Of a DNA stretch of 64,000 nt, positions 12,628 through 24,175 are shown piece by piece. Location: the NCBI GenBank assembly GCA_963920575.1, contig OY986969.1:11033096-11097095 (forward strand). The letters are read 5' to 3'. The translations under genes and the position numbers were made by a program. The notes under the pieces were generated by a model. The model was not told where the DNA came from, did not search any database, and saw nothing but the letters and a program-made list of their open reading frames with translations. Within the stretch, counting starts at the first letter, position 1, and each line of letters opens with the position of its first letter. Source of the stretch: Narthecium ossifragum. Its lineage: Eukaryota > Streptophyta > Magnoliopsida > Dioscoreales > Nartheciaceae.

Positions 12628-13206
12628 AGGTGCCGGGCAGTTCCACCGGCACCCTTCACCAGCGCGCAACAGCGACCCCAGGGCAGAGGGGGGTTCGGCA
12701 GGGGGCAGCAGCGGCAACAGCGACCCTTTCAGCAGCAGCCGCCGCGTGCACTGCAGTACCAGCAGCCACTATCGAGCCCACCAGCCCCGTTTCTACTGAC
12801 GGCGGGGCCATTTGGGCAGGCTTCGTCAGGGGGAGGCTAGGGTCAGCAGCCTAGCGGCACATCGCCCATGTGCTTTCAGTGCGGGAAGAAGGGGCACTAC
12901 CGTAGAGACTGTCCTTCGCGAGGAGCGCGGAGTGCTATGCCGCAAGGCAGTAGATGTGGAGGGTCCGGTGCCTGGCAGGGGAGAGGGGGTGGGCGCGGGA
13001 CGGGGCGTCCCAGAGGTGGAGGCGGCCAGCGGGGGCAGGTGTTTGCCCTCCCAGTTCATGAGCAGTAGTACACCGTTTAACTGTATCAGCCGTCACCACA
13101 GTACCAGCAGCCGTTACAGTACCAGCAGTCGCAGCAGTACTAGCGGGTCACGGCGGAGCCATCCGTCCTTAGAGGTATCTTTCAGCTTTCTAGTTCCTTA
13201 GTAGAT
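12628..13206 (+). pseudogene. Chromovirus 1 gag C-terminus with CCHC zinc knuckle
   Basis: A Gln/Ser/Ala-rich stretch precedes CFQCGKKGHYRRDC (12871-12912), a perfect C-x2-C-x4-H-x4-C knuckle that binds element RNA. Frame 12868-13068 is open over the knuckle; an in-frame TAG lies just upstream (12838-12840). Downstream sequence to 13206 is low-complexity, rich in cag/agt repeats, and in broken frames. The major part of gag is absent. Confidence 0.8.
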
Positions 13207-13791
13207 GTGCTGATAGATTCAGGGGCGTCTCACTCCTACATTGCTACAATGTGCGTGGCATCGGTAGGGTTAGACACGAGTGGGCTAGAGGTGGCACAGT
13301 CTGTAGACTCACCGATCGACGGGGCAGTCAGGGTAGACCGGGTCTACCGATCGTGTTCGTTGGAGGTTGGAGGCCTTCGAGTCTGTCTAGACCTACGGGT
13401 ACTAGACATGACTGGCTTTGACGTGATACTCGGTATGGACTGGTTGGCAGTATACCGGGCCGTCATCGACTGTGGTCGCCGGAGGGTGGTCGCTTGGACA
13501 CCCGATGGGACACGGTTTGTGTTGTTGGGGGATCGGTTCTCCGACGATTCCTTTGCTTGTCATGTAGGGAGGCGTGGTAGCGAGCTCTCAGCCATGTTGC
13601 CCAGCCTGTCGCTGTCCGGTTCTGAGGGAGTACAGCATAGTAGTTTTCCCAGGATCGTGTGCGACTACGTCGAAGTATTTCCCGAGGTGTTGCCAGGGCT
13701 TCCACCACTCAGAGAGGTCGATTTGGAGATCGACCTAGTACCAGGTACCACACTGTTCTCTCTTCCAGCTTTCAAGATGGCACCAGCATAG
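13207..13791 (+). pseudogene. Chromovirus 1 aspartic protease
   Basis: The frame begins in the conserved LIDSGASHSYI, whose DSG is the active site. VILGMDWLAVYRAVIDC, the paired hydrophobic motif, follows near residue 75. The end (VVCDYVEVFPEVLPGLPPLREVD) is the start of the RT linker. It ends at TAG 13789-13791 after MAPA; RT continues in the same frame directly after it, so the stop is a point mutation within a single pol frame. Confidence 0.85.
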
Positions 13792-15201
13792 CAGAGTGAG
13801 TTGAGGACCCAGCTAGACGAGCTTACCAGCAGAAGTTTCATCCATCCCAGCATGTCTCCCTGGGGGGCGTCAGTGTTGTTCGCAAAGAAGAAGGATGGTA
13901 TCCTTCGACTTTGCATAGACTATAGGCGGCTCAATAGGGTGACGGTGAAGAACAGGTACCCGATGCCGAGGATCGACGACTGGTTTGACCAACTGCGAGG
14001 ATCTTCAGTGTTCTCGAAGATCGATCTCCGTACCGGCTACCACCAGTTGAGGGTTCGGGATTGCGACATCCCGAAGACGGTATTCCGGACTCGAAATGGT
14101 CTGTACGAGTTCGTGGTGATGCCGTTTGGGCTGACGAACACACCAGCAGCATTCATGGATCTCATGCAGAGGATCTTCCGGCCTTTCCTAGACGAGTTCG
14201 TGGTGGTGTTCGTTGACGACATTCTCATCTACTCTCGGTCAGAGGCGGAGCACGAGCGACACTTGGCGATAGTGTTGCAGGTACTTCAGGAGCATCGGCT
14301 TTATGCCAAGGCTTCCAAGTGCGAGTTCTAGCTTGCACATGTGGGATTCCTTGGACACGTGGTGTCGGCAGCAGGGATCTCAGTCAACCCAGCCAAGGTC
14401 GAGGCAGTAGTACAGTGGCAGAGACCGAGGACAGTGTTTGAGGTTTGCAGTTTCCTGGGCTTGGCGGGGTACTACAGGCGGTTCATGCGGGACTTCTCCA
14501 GAGTTGCCGGACCGTTGACCAGACTGACACAGAAGGCCGTCCCGTTCGTGTGGGATGATGCTAGTGAGCGAGCCTTCGTAGAGCTGAGGACCAGGTTAAC
14601 CAGTGCACCGGTGCTGATCTTCCCCGAGCGAGGTGTTGGTTACAGTGTCTACTGTGACGCCAGCGGTGAGGGCTTGGGGTGTGTCCTCATGCAGGGGGGC
14701 CACACAGTTTCCTATGGTTCTCGCCAGCTAAAGAACCATGAGAGGAACTACCCGACCCATGACTTGAAGCTAGCGGCAGTGGTCTTTGCCCTGAAGACCT
14801 GGCGTCACTACCTCTATGGAGAGAAGTTTTCTGTCTTCTTGGACCATAAGAGTTTGAGGCACGTTTTCACTCAACGTGACCTCAACCTGAGGCAGCGACT
14901 CTGGATGGAGCTACTGGAGGACTATGACTTTGAGTTGCATTACCATCCTACTAAGGCAAACGTCGTAGCAGACGCGCTGAGCAGACAGGTGAGAGACACC
15001 AAAGCAGCAGTTGCAGGGTTGTCAGCGCGGCAGTGGCAGGCTCTAGAGACGGCGGGCCAGTTGGGGCTCGAGTTTGAGGATCAGGGATCCAGCAGCTTCC
15101 TCTACGCATTGCAGAGTATGCCAGCAGTCTTAGCCAGAGTGTTAGAGGCACAAGACAGTGACCCAGAGCTCGAGGAGTTACGCACATCAACGGGCACATA
15201 G
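13792..15201 (+). pseudogene. Chromovirus 1 reverse transcriptase and RNase H
   Basis: RT motifs in order: [49 protein letters not shown], and the catalytic FVDD at about 14210-14221. A TAG at 14329-14331 stands where the family has Trp ([13 protein letters not shown]). RNase H follows with [15 protein letters not shown] and [10 protein letters not shown], and ends at TAG 15199-15201. All three parts (13207, 13801, 14341) are in one frame. Role: reverse transcription and RNA removal. Confidence 0.9.
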
Positions 15202-16520
15202 GGCGCAGACGGAGACTGGATAGTATCGCCAGACGGAGGGCTGCGGTTCCGAGGCAGAGTAGCAGTTCCAGCAGATCCAGTTCTTCGAGACGACGTCCTA
15301 CGAGAGTTCCACCACTCTCGCTTTGCGGTTCGTCCCGGCGGCACCAAGATGTACCAGGATCGCACTGCCTTACCTGTCAGAAGGTCAAGGCAGAGCACCA
15401 GCGGACTCCGGGGTTACTTCAGCCGCTTCCACTAGCTGAGTGGAAGTGAGAGCACATCACGATGGACTTCGTGACTGGGCTACCGAGATCTCCTAGGGGG
15501 AATGACGCGATTTGGGTCATTGTTGATCGATTGACCAAATCGGCGCACTTCTTGCTTATGCGGACGACAGACTCGACTGACAGGTTGGGCAGTTTGTATG
15601 TCAGGGAGGTAGTCAGACTACACGGGGTTCCAGTGTCCATAGTGTCAGACCGTGACCCCAGATTCACTAGCAGGTTCTGGCGGGGCTTTCAGGAGGCAGT
15701 TGGCACAGTTCTGACATTCAGTACGGCGTTTCATCCGCAGACAGACGGGTAGTCAGAGCGGACGATCCAGATCTTGGAGGACATGTTGAGATCATGTGTC
15801 CTCGACGCCGAAGGTAGCTGGGAGGAGCACGTTCCCTTGGTGGAGTTCGCCTACAACAACAGCTACCAGTCCAATTTTGGAGTAACACCTTTCGAGGCAT
15901 TTTACGGTAGGCCGTGTCGTTCCCTAGTTAGCTGGACAGAGGTTAGAGAGGCTTCACTCACCGGTCCAGACATCATTAGGAGGTCGTCAGAGAGGTTAGT
16001 GCAGATCAGGCAGAGGCTTCTGACGGCTCAGAGCCGGCATAAGAGCTATGTAGATCAGAGGCGACGACCGCTTGAGTTCGCAGTTGGCGACACTGTGTTT
16101 CTACGGGCAGCTCCGTACAGAGGGTCTGCCAGGTTTGGCAGCGGGGGCAAGTTGGCTCCGAGGTTCGTCAGACCGTTTGAGATCCTAGAGAGGGTCGGCG
16201 AGGTAGCCGGAACCTTCCTCAGCACATGTCAGCTGTGCACCCGACTTTTCACGTGTCGATGCTAAGGAAGTACCACCCCGACCCATCGTATGTCATCAGA
16301 GTGGATGACATCTAGCTTGAGTCAGACGCGACGTTCATTGAGCAGCCTGTTCGAATACTTGACCGGAGGGATCAGGTCTTGTGGGGAAAGACGATTCCCT
16401 TGGTCAAGGTACTGTGGAGGGACAGAGGCGTCGAGGAGATGACCTGGGAGCGTAAGGCGTGCATGCGGCAGGGGTATCCACACTTGTTTCCTTCTCGAGG
16501 TAACTTTTGTCATGTCTTCT
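15202..16520 (+). pseudogene. Chromovirus 1 integrase with chromodomain-like tail
   Basis: The zinc-binding region starts LREFHHSRFAVRPGG, but sequence between MYQD and CLTCQKVKAEHQ is deleted near 15355, changing frame. The core has [10 protein letters not shown] (first Asp), VSDRDPRF (second Asp) and the Glu after HPQTDG, with TAG at 15750-15752 immediately before it and a TGA near 15448 where Trp is expected. Another frame change near 16210 precedes the C-terminus, which reads EQPVRILDRRDQVLWGKTIP and EEMTWERKACMRQGYPHLFP, a group-II chromodomain region typical of Tekay. The chromodomain is thought to steer insertion to heterochromatin. Confidence 0.87.
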
Positions 16521-16805
16521 AGTGTAGCTGGTTCTTTTGTTTCCGAGCCCTACCTTTATCGAATCTCGGGACGAGATTTTCTTTAATGGTATTAGGATGT
16601 AAGGACCCGTCCCTCTACTTTTGTGGCTCGTCGTGGACCGCAAGGGCAATTTGGTAAATTGCGCCTTGTCGGCTAGTTTCACACCCGCGTGGGCACACAC
16701 TGACCATGGTTGTGTTAATGTTTGGTTAGAATGGTTAGTGGGACCCGGGATCGAAAGATCCGGGCTTGGGTTTAAGTTTTAGCCCAAGTCTAGCTTCCTG
16801 TGAAA

Positions 16806-16960
16806 GACGGATCGATCTTTCCTTGCTAGAAGGACAAGGATCGATTGGTCAATGCCAGGAAGTCGGATCCTTGAGAAGGATCGATCATTCCTCTTGGGAC
16901 GGATCGATCGTTCCTCTTGGACAGATCGATCCTGCTTAAGTCGGTTCGTTTGTCTATAAA
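16806..16960 (+). promoter_or_regulatory. U3 palindrome array and TATA box of chromovirus 1
   Basis: Copies of ggatcgatc at about 16809, 16839, 16879, 16902 and 16924 precede tctataaaac, with TATAAA at 16955-16960. Placement upstream of the only good TATA box suggests promoter elements; this is inference. Confidence 0.6.
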
Positions 16961-17582
16961 ACTTACGTAACCTTCTTCCTTGAATCTCTTTTGAAATCCG
17001 AGTTCTTGAGCTGAGATTTTCTGGATTTCGAAGAGGTCGTGGATGATCCAAAGCCTAGCAGCCGGGATTGAAGCTGCTATTGCATCGGCAGGGATCCTAC
17101 CTACATTTCTTCCAGGTTTTTGGAAGTTTTTTTAGTTGTTTGTGATCTTTTGCTTAGATCTTGTTATATACATGTTAGATTGTAGTATTTCCACTAGTTT
17201 TGGACTCGTGCTCCTTCGTACTACTAGATCCCAGGTTTTGGTGGGATTTGGTTGAGTTTTCCGACGGTATTTCTCACCGGAGGGTTGCCGGAGAACCCAT
17301 CGCGATCGATCCTTCTGTGAGAGGGATCGATCCGTCTTTGTTGGTCATGCTGAACCCGAGCAGGATCGATCATTCTCGGGTGAGAACGATCGATCCTTGT
17401 GCCTTGGGTAGTGATGTCGCTCAAATGTGTCACGCACAGCGGTCGCGGTGCAGTACAGCATAAGAGAGGTCGAATCCCACAGAGAGACAAGCAGGAAAGA
17501 TCCAGAAACACAAATAACAATGAATTGAAAACAATCAAGAGCGATGAAAGTTAAGAAAATAGATCGGAGATGTAATGGTAAA

Positions 17583-19309
17583 TGATGTGATGTCGCATGC
17601 ACTCAAAAATAAAACCAATACCCGTTAAAATGAATGTAGTAGTGCGAGTACGAGTCGATCCCACGAAAAGTGTTTAGCCTAGTTTTGTGCTCAGTAAATA
17701 AAGATGGGGGGTTTTAAACGTGAGGAAAACAGTAAAGAAATAATCTAAAGCGAAGAAACGAGTTAAATCAAGAGAACAAACCTTGGTCTGAGTCAACATC
17801 CACCATCGGAATCCAATAACTATTCATAGATGCAAGTATCAATCAATTTATATCATGAATATTCACCGTCCGAATGAAATCCGAATCTCTCCTCAATCTT
17901 AGTTAATTAGAAACAAGCGATCTAATCAACCCTAACTACTAAACAACCTGAGACAAGCGCTGTAGATTTAATCTAGTAGCAGCGTTAAGAATAGTGAGAT
18001 CGATGAAGCTAAACAACACAAGGACAAGCGGTTGCATTTAATCTAGTGGAATATTCTTTCTAAGATCTAACAAGATCTGATCAGCAGTAAATTATTAGAT
18101 TCTAGTTGCTTCGCAGATTAGAGGGATCAAACAATTCCGGATTTGATAGCAAACCTAGCAGTAGATCACCATGAATAATAAACTAGTTGGCCTCCTAGCA
18201 ATTAAACAAGGTAATCATGAAGATTTAATCTCAAAAGAACATCCAATACTCATGTATAAACTGAACAATAAAAATAAATTAGATCTCACAGTTTCATTGA
18301 TTCCGAGGTTTCAGTTTCCTCGACTAAGGATCAAGATTTAGCCACGCAGGGCCATCAAGAACAATCCTCCAAAAGATTTCATAAAGCAAAAGAAAACCTA
18401 GAAAAAATATAAAGGAGGAGAAAGAGTAGCCAAAAGTGTCCAAGAATCCCCCCTCAAACCCTAGAAAGAGTCCTATTTATAGCCTCAATTGTATCCACCC
18501 TCGGATTAGATCACAATCGTTGATTTTTGTTACTGGGAAAGTCCGATCAATCGGACCTTGGATGCTGGATCGATCGGTCTCATTAAAATCTTCAACTTCT
18601 ATTCACGCCCGAGCCCGATCGATCGGACTAAGGGAGTCGGATCGATCGATTTCGTAAAAATCCTTCGTCTATGGCTCTTCCCGAGTTCGATCGATGGTCC
18701 GATCGATCGAACTGTGTTCCTCTAAAAAGCATACGTTCTGTCACCCTTTAATTCCCAAGTCCGATCGATCGAATTATGAGTGTTGGATCGATCAGTTGAG
18801 TAAAAATGCGCTGTTTTTGACTTTTTCCGAGTCCGATCGATCGGACCATTGGTGTCGGATCGATCGGACCCCATAGGAGCGATGGAGGGATCGATCGGAT
18901 GCGTTGTGGCTGAAAAACACATGTTCTGTCACGTTTTTGCGTGGTCCGATCGATCGGCGGATCGCTCGGACTTCCAGCTTATTTTCCTTTCTGCCATTCA
19001 GACTGCGCATCGGTACTGAAATTGCCGTAACTTCCTCTAGGAAACTCGGAATCGCGAACCGTAAAATTCTCCAGAATCTAGACTTCAAGAGCTTTCTAAC
19101 CATGTATGGAACATCCTCTGGTTCTTCATGAAAAGGTGCAGATAAATCTTTAAAGTTTATCCATGCACTCTTTTCAGCTTCTTTTCGACTTAAGGACTTC
19201 AATTGCATCCTAAATCAAAATATAAGAATAAAGAGTGTATTTAGGAACTAAATAAGCACAGGAGACTAAGTATTAAGGGATAAAAATATAACATTATGCA
19301 TTCTCATCA
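17583..19309 (-). repeat. Solo LTR nested inside the solo LTR 17412-20897
   Basis: It starts TGATGTGATGTCGC and ends TTCTCATCA, flanked by gtaaa and gtaag (one mismatch). The uninterrupted copy near 54045 (atggtaagataaag) shows the empty site. It is related to, but distinct from, the surrounding LTR: both share the tcctatttatagcc TATA region (here 18469-18483, minus strand) and a GATCGATC array (18538-18960), but the ends differ. No coding sequence. Confidence 0.88.
18538..18960 (-). promoter_or_regulatory. GATCGATC palindrome array upstream of the TATA box (nested LTR)
   Basis: More than ten copies of cgatcgatcgga or one-base variants occur, often in pairs facing each other about 15-20 bases apart. 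On the minus strand they lie upstream of ATAAATAGGA (18469-18480). Confidence 0.65.
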
Positions 19310-19547
19310 GTAAGATAAAGTTAACGAAAGAAATCAGGATTTGAATGAGGCTAGGCTTCAGGAATCACTTCATTCGGATTTAGGTTCTTCTTTTCTCAAT
19401 GGTTCATATAATACTCAGTTAAGGGATTCACATCCCAATCGCCTTAACCGGAAGATATAGAATTATGAATCTGACAAAATATATAAATGTCTCTTCCTAC
19501 GATTGGTTCTTCCTTTTTATAGTTCTAACTTCATCCAACCAAACCTA

Positions 19548-19775
19548 AGAATACACGATACCGGCTGTCACTACAGGCAACGCGCAGCAAAAGTTCATCG
19601 GGACAAAGCCCTAACTCTATCTAACCGGATCTCTAGGAATACACAATACCAACTCTCACAATCGGCAATGCATAGCAAAAATTCCTGGGGATAGAGCCCC
19701 AACCTTGTCTAACCAGATCCCTAAGAATACACAATACCAGCCGTCACTACGGGCAATGCATAGCAAAGGTCTCGT
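19548..19775. repeat. About 89-base tandem repeat, 2.6 copies, in G-family LTR
   Basis: Each unit begins ctaagaatacacaatacc or a variant and contains ggcaatgcatagcaaa. The same triple repeat is found in 47910-48160 (reverse) and 54285-54515, so it is a fixed part of this LTR, downstream of the TATA box in the transcribed direction. Confidence 0.8.
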
Positions 19776-22363
19776 GAGACTCGGTAGGAGAATCAAAAGA
19801 GATAACTATGGGATTATAAGATCATGAAACAAGCATGACTGGATTCATAATATTAATCATCCATATAGAAATCTATAATTTGAAAATAATATTTGAAGAT
19901 CCAATACATAGAAAAGAGTTTAACAATGAATATTAAAAACTATAAACCATTGTTGGAGAAGAAGCCCTAATCCTCGCTAGATCATCCGTCCGCCATGCCC
20001 GTGGATTACTCGGCCATGGATGGAGATGTCTTCATCTTCTTCCCTTGGAAAACGTCCAGAAAGAGCCTCCAAAAACGTCCAAGAAGTCCCCCTCAAACCC
20101 TAGAAAGAGTCCTATTTATAGCCCCAAAGTCTCTCCATCAACGGAATTGATCTAACCCGTTGATTTAATTCACTGGGAACGTCCGATCGATCCTCCTCGG
20201 GATGTTGGATCGATCGGTCTCATTAAAATCTTCAACTTCTATTTATGCCTGAGTCCGATCGATGGATGGATTGATCGAACTGTGTTCCTCTAGAAAGCAT
20301 ACGTTCTGTCAACCTTTAATTCCCAAGTCCGATCGATCGAACCATGGGTGTTGGATCGATCGGTTGCATAAAAATCCGCTGTTTTGGCTTTTTCCGAGTT
20401 CGATCGATCGGACCATTGGTGTCGGATCGATCGGACCCCGTAGGAGCGATGGAGGGATCGATCGGACCCCTTATGGCTGAAAAATACATGTTCTGTCACG
20501 TTTCTGCGTGGTCCGATCGATCGGCGGATCGATCGGACTTCCAGCTTATTTTCGGTTCTGCCCTTCAGACTGTGCCATCGGTACTAAAATTGCCGTAACT
20601 TCCTCTAGGAAACTCTAAATCACGAACCGTAAAATTTTCCAGAATCTAGACTTCAAGAGCTTTCCAACCATATGTGGCACATCATCTGGTTCTTCATGAA
20701 CAGGTACAGATTAATTTTTGAAGTTGATCCATATACTCTTTTCAGCTTTTTTTAGCCCCAATTTCCTGCATTTTCGAAACAACTATGTGAAGCATATAAA
20801 AGTATAAAAATAGTAATAAAGATGCTGATTAAGGATAATAATCTAGCAATTGAGATGGTTATAAGGTTGTTTAGAATGCACTTTCATGCACTCATCAGGT
20901 AGCATGGGATCCCCCTCATCGCGAGTAGGATCAATCCTCCTTGGGACGGCAGTGAGGATGTTCCCTATCGCGAGTAGGATCGATCGACCCTTGGGGAGAC
21001 GGATCGATCGTACTCGGCACGATATAGAGAGATTGTTCTCTGCCATTAGTAGGATCTATCGGCCCTTGGGGAGAAGGATCGACCCGTCTATGGCAGAGAG
21101 AGATATTCTTCTTGGTTTGGCCCGCGGGGCTTTGCATGTATAGTTTTCTTTACTGTCTTGTACCTGGTACATATGTTTAAGCATGTTAGCCCTATAATAG
21201 GGGCAGTGGTGAACCGGGGGAGTGATGACTCCTGGGATGTTTAGAATAAACGGGCGGGTAGCGCTACAGCTCTCCTTAGCCTTGCATGCCGGCGTGCGCC
21301 GAGGGCTTTATCTGTGATATCTGTGAGCTGTTGTTTACGGGGATGTTTCCCAGTGCAGGTGTCGTAGTGGACTACTGACAGTTGGTGGTGGTACCACTGT
21401 AGCAGCTCCTAGACCTTATTTACCTGTTCACCACCCCGGGCCGGCAGGGTGCCATGCCCAGACCTTGTTTGATATACGATCACATACTGTTGCATGCTTA
21501 CCTGTATATTCCTCAGTGTGCTCATAACATGCATTGCTTTGTGCATTAGTTGCATCTGTGTAGGGTGCTGGCGATGGGTTGATCGCCGATCCGGGGCTTT
21601 CGGGTAGTCCGGATCTAGCTCTAGGACTGTTGCGGGTGGCTTGGTCCAGGACTCGATTTGTAGTATTCAGTCGATTTCGATGATAGGGTTAGATGACCTG
21701 AATACATGTGGTTTGATGTTTAGAGGTCGTGTCAACTCCAAGTTGTATCTGAGGTGTAGCTGGAGTTCGGTGTTCTTGACTCTTGGGTCGAGGAGTGCCT
21801 ACCCAGCAGTGTCCTGACCCGCCAAACAGTGTTCAGTGTCCTGTTGTGAGTCTGTAGTGTTTTGGGCCTGCGTTCACGAACTTCCAGTAGGGTTATGGGA
21901 CCCTTGTATACAACTAGGATAGACTTGGGGGCGGCACTGTTGTGTTCCCTCTCTTGTGAGTGTCGTAGTGTAGTATCCATGCTGAGCTTAGTGCTCACTC
22001 CTGCCCGGGCTGCGTTTTGCAGGTGCTGGCGCTAGCTCTTCTTCGATCGCCCCTACTGGGCAGGTGTTTGGTGATGTGGCGGCATCTGGCGGTGCTTGAG
22101 GAGCGGCGATCTCAGTTTTACCCTTTTGTTATAGATAGTCTCCTACGGGAGTGTTAAATGTATAAGTTCCCTGTTTTGAGGATTTGTATTATATCCAGTT
22201 CAGTGTTTTGAGGTTTGTGATTGTTTGTATAATACAGGATGATTATGAATTGCTAGGGAGACCACTATGATTAGAGGGAAACCTCACCAAAATTTTCGCA
22301 GTAGGTTAGGTTCCGGTTCGCGTCGCCCGGCCCGGTTGGGCCTATGCGGGTCGGGGCGCGACA

Positions 22364-23774
22364 CGAAGTCTGGAGCACAACTTTCCCCTTGGGAAGAGCC
22401 TTGTCTTTTGTTGTGCGGTCGAAACTTTTGCGAGCCATGTGGTGTCGGTAATTTTCGATATCGGTGGCCTTGGAAGTCAGCTCCTTGAAAGAAAGTGGAC
22501 GGACACCTTGCAGGTAGAGGGCCATTTCTGGCCGTAGGTTGTTCATGCACATCCGCACAGCTTCAGGTTCTATGATGGGTTGTGGGCAGTGGATACTCAG
22601 ATTTCTCCACCTGTTGATAAAATCAACAGCCTTCTCATGCTTTCTCTGTTTCGTCTGAGTGAGCTCTGTAATCCCGACAGTCCTTTGAGTGCTATAAAAT
22701 CTTTGGAGGAATGCCTCTTGCATATGCTCCCATGAATTGATGGATCCTGGAAGTAGTTTGTTGTACCAAGTGAAGGCCGGTCCCGAGAGTGTTTGGACAA
22801 ACTGGCGAAGAAGCAGTGTGCCATTGTGAGCCGTATCGTGACATGCTGCTAGGAAATGAGCAATATGCTCATGTGGGGATCCAGTCCCGTTAAACTTGGT
22901 GAACTGAGGATGTCGATAATTTGTTGGGTACAGGACCAAGTCGATTTTAGCTAGGTACGGCTTCATGTACCCATGCCTCATGGCATACTGTTGCTGCACG
23001 CGGAATGCTCTCACTCTCTCGGTGACCATTTTTTGTACGGTGTCGAGAGGTACCATATTTGGCGGTACATTCTCGTGAGAATGGTTCTCGACGTGCGAGT
23101 TGTTTTCGGGTATTTGGGTCTTTAGATTGGCTATCTCTGCATCCTTCAACTGGAGTGTGTTTCGCAGTTGCTCCCGCTCTTCCTCGAGTAAGGTTGCAAG
23201 GACTTGATATCGCTCCGGGGATCTAATTGTTGGTGAAGGCGATCGGATCTCCGGAGATTTAGGCATAACAAGGGATTCTTCTTCATATGATGCTTCGGAG
23301 GCTGCATCTTTGCTGCCAAGGGAACGAGTGACGCTTCTAGTGTGGGGGCGATTGAGTGGCATATAAATTTGAGGTAGGCCGGCGATGGCAGCATCTCGGG
23401 GTTCCTCGACGGCAACCTTCTTCTTCTGTCTCTTGGCAGGGAGATTTGAGGAAGTAGACGTTTCATCGTCCTGGACTCTGACAGGCATCGCCGTGACGAT
23501 GTTAAAGTTGTTCTCATGGAGGACTCCTTTTGCACCGTCGTATGTTGGTGACAAAGCTTCAGGATGGTTGGTGTTGAGCGATGACTCGTAATATGGACGG
23601 CTTGAGCCCGTGGCATGGACAGGAGGGCGGTATGTAACTGCTTTTCAACTCGCCTTCTTCTTCTTCTCGGTGGGTTTCTCCGTCTTGGCAGGAAGATAAT
23701 TGGTTTGTGGAGTGTTGCAGCTTGACTCTGGTTGAAGAATGTCGTCGCCAATATAGCTGCTACCCTTGCTCACG
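22364..23774 (-). pseudogene. Tat gag core
   Basis: The open frame 22271-23554 contains the retrotransposon gag domain: YRHPQFTKFNGTGSPHEHI, SGPAFTWYNKLLPGSINSWE, FLQRFYSTQRTV, FINRWRNLSIHC and MALYLQGVRPLSFKEL are the usual capsid landmarks. The N-terminal third is Ser/Pro- and Arg-rich with no clear fold. Between 23555 and 23774 coding sequence continues in a broken frame (PAKTEKPTEKKKK-type Lys-rich). At 22364 it meets chromovirus 1; the frame resumes at 11384 after only a few missing codons. At 23774 it meets the family L element; the frame resumes at 41470. Gag forms the particle shell. Confidence 0.85.
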
Positions 23775-24175
23775 TGATACGAGCGGTCTACTCGCAATCC
23801 TCTCGTATCGGGTCTCTACCGCTCCAATTGATCAAAATTGACTCTCATCATGCTTGAAAGGCTGAGTCTGGCCAGCTGGATCAAGTCTAGCTTGAGCTGG
23901 TTCAGATCTGGCTCAAGGAATTGGATTAGGCTTGACTGGATTGGGCTGGATTAGGTTAAGTGGTTGGACCTAAGTCAAGTTGAGTAGATCCGGTTGACCA
24001 AGTCAGCCAAGAGTGGCTGAGGCCTGAGGGAGAGGCTAAGGTGGATCCGATAGTGGAGGGCCACAGGAGGGAAATCGCCGGCGTACGGGGTATTCGGCGG
24101 TCGGGGTCTTCACTGGAAGTGTAGTATAGCAGAGGGGAAGAGATCTATCGGTGTGGATTGGCCGGGGAAGGTCTA
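23775..24175 (-). repeat. 3' LTR of family L (copy D), truncated
   Basis: TGATACGAGCGGTCTACTCG at the left matches copy E nearly base for base up to ggggaaggtcta at 24175. There the chromovirus LTR (TGTCACGCC) begins. Confidence 0.88.

Larger units (their letters stand above)
17412..20897 (-). repeat. Solo LTR of the element-G family, with a second solo LTR inside
   Basis: The plus strand starts TGATGTCGCTC and ends TGCACTCATCA, with perfect 5-base duplications ggtag on both sides (17407-17411, 20898-20902). The same LTR occurs at 46928-48546 (opposite strand) and 53884-55508. Minus-strand TATA (ctatttatag) is at about 20111-20121, with a GATCGATC array upstream at 20180-20540. It holds a roughly 89-base triple repeat (19548-19775). 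The stretch 17583-19309 is a separate insertion. Confidence 0.9.
12608..22363 (+). mobile_element. Chromovirus 1 (Tekay/Del-like Ty3/gypsy), 5' truncated
   Basis: Plus-strand internal region with gag zinc knuckle, protease, RT, RNase H and integrase (12608-16597), then a 3' LTR (16598-22363) enlarged by nested insertions. The 5' LTR and most of gag are missing; the left end is fused to L LTR copy C. Pol is one reading frame broken by several stops (mostly TAG) and two deletions in integrase. The right flank is cgaag and the Tat gag frame continues at 22364. Confidence 0.88.
16598..22363 (+). repeat. 3' LTR of chromovirus 1, interrupted by nested LTRs
   Basis: It begins TGTAAGGACCCGTCCC after the ttctttaatggtattagga region, and ends gggtcggggcgcgaca. 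Outer parts are 16598-17411 and 20898-22363; the inside is the solo LTR 17412-20897. U3 carries a palindrome array (16806-16935) just upstream of TATAAA (16955-16960). A second patch lies at 17300-17400 and, after the insertion, at 20925-21085. The right part includes gc-rich sequence shared with the LTRs at 7479, 24176 and 52234. Confidence 0.88.

Noticed and set aside
18538..18960. CRISPR-like spaced palindromes
   Set aside because: Spacing and units are irregular, the sequence is part of a plant LTR, and no cas genes exist.
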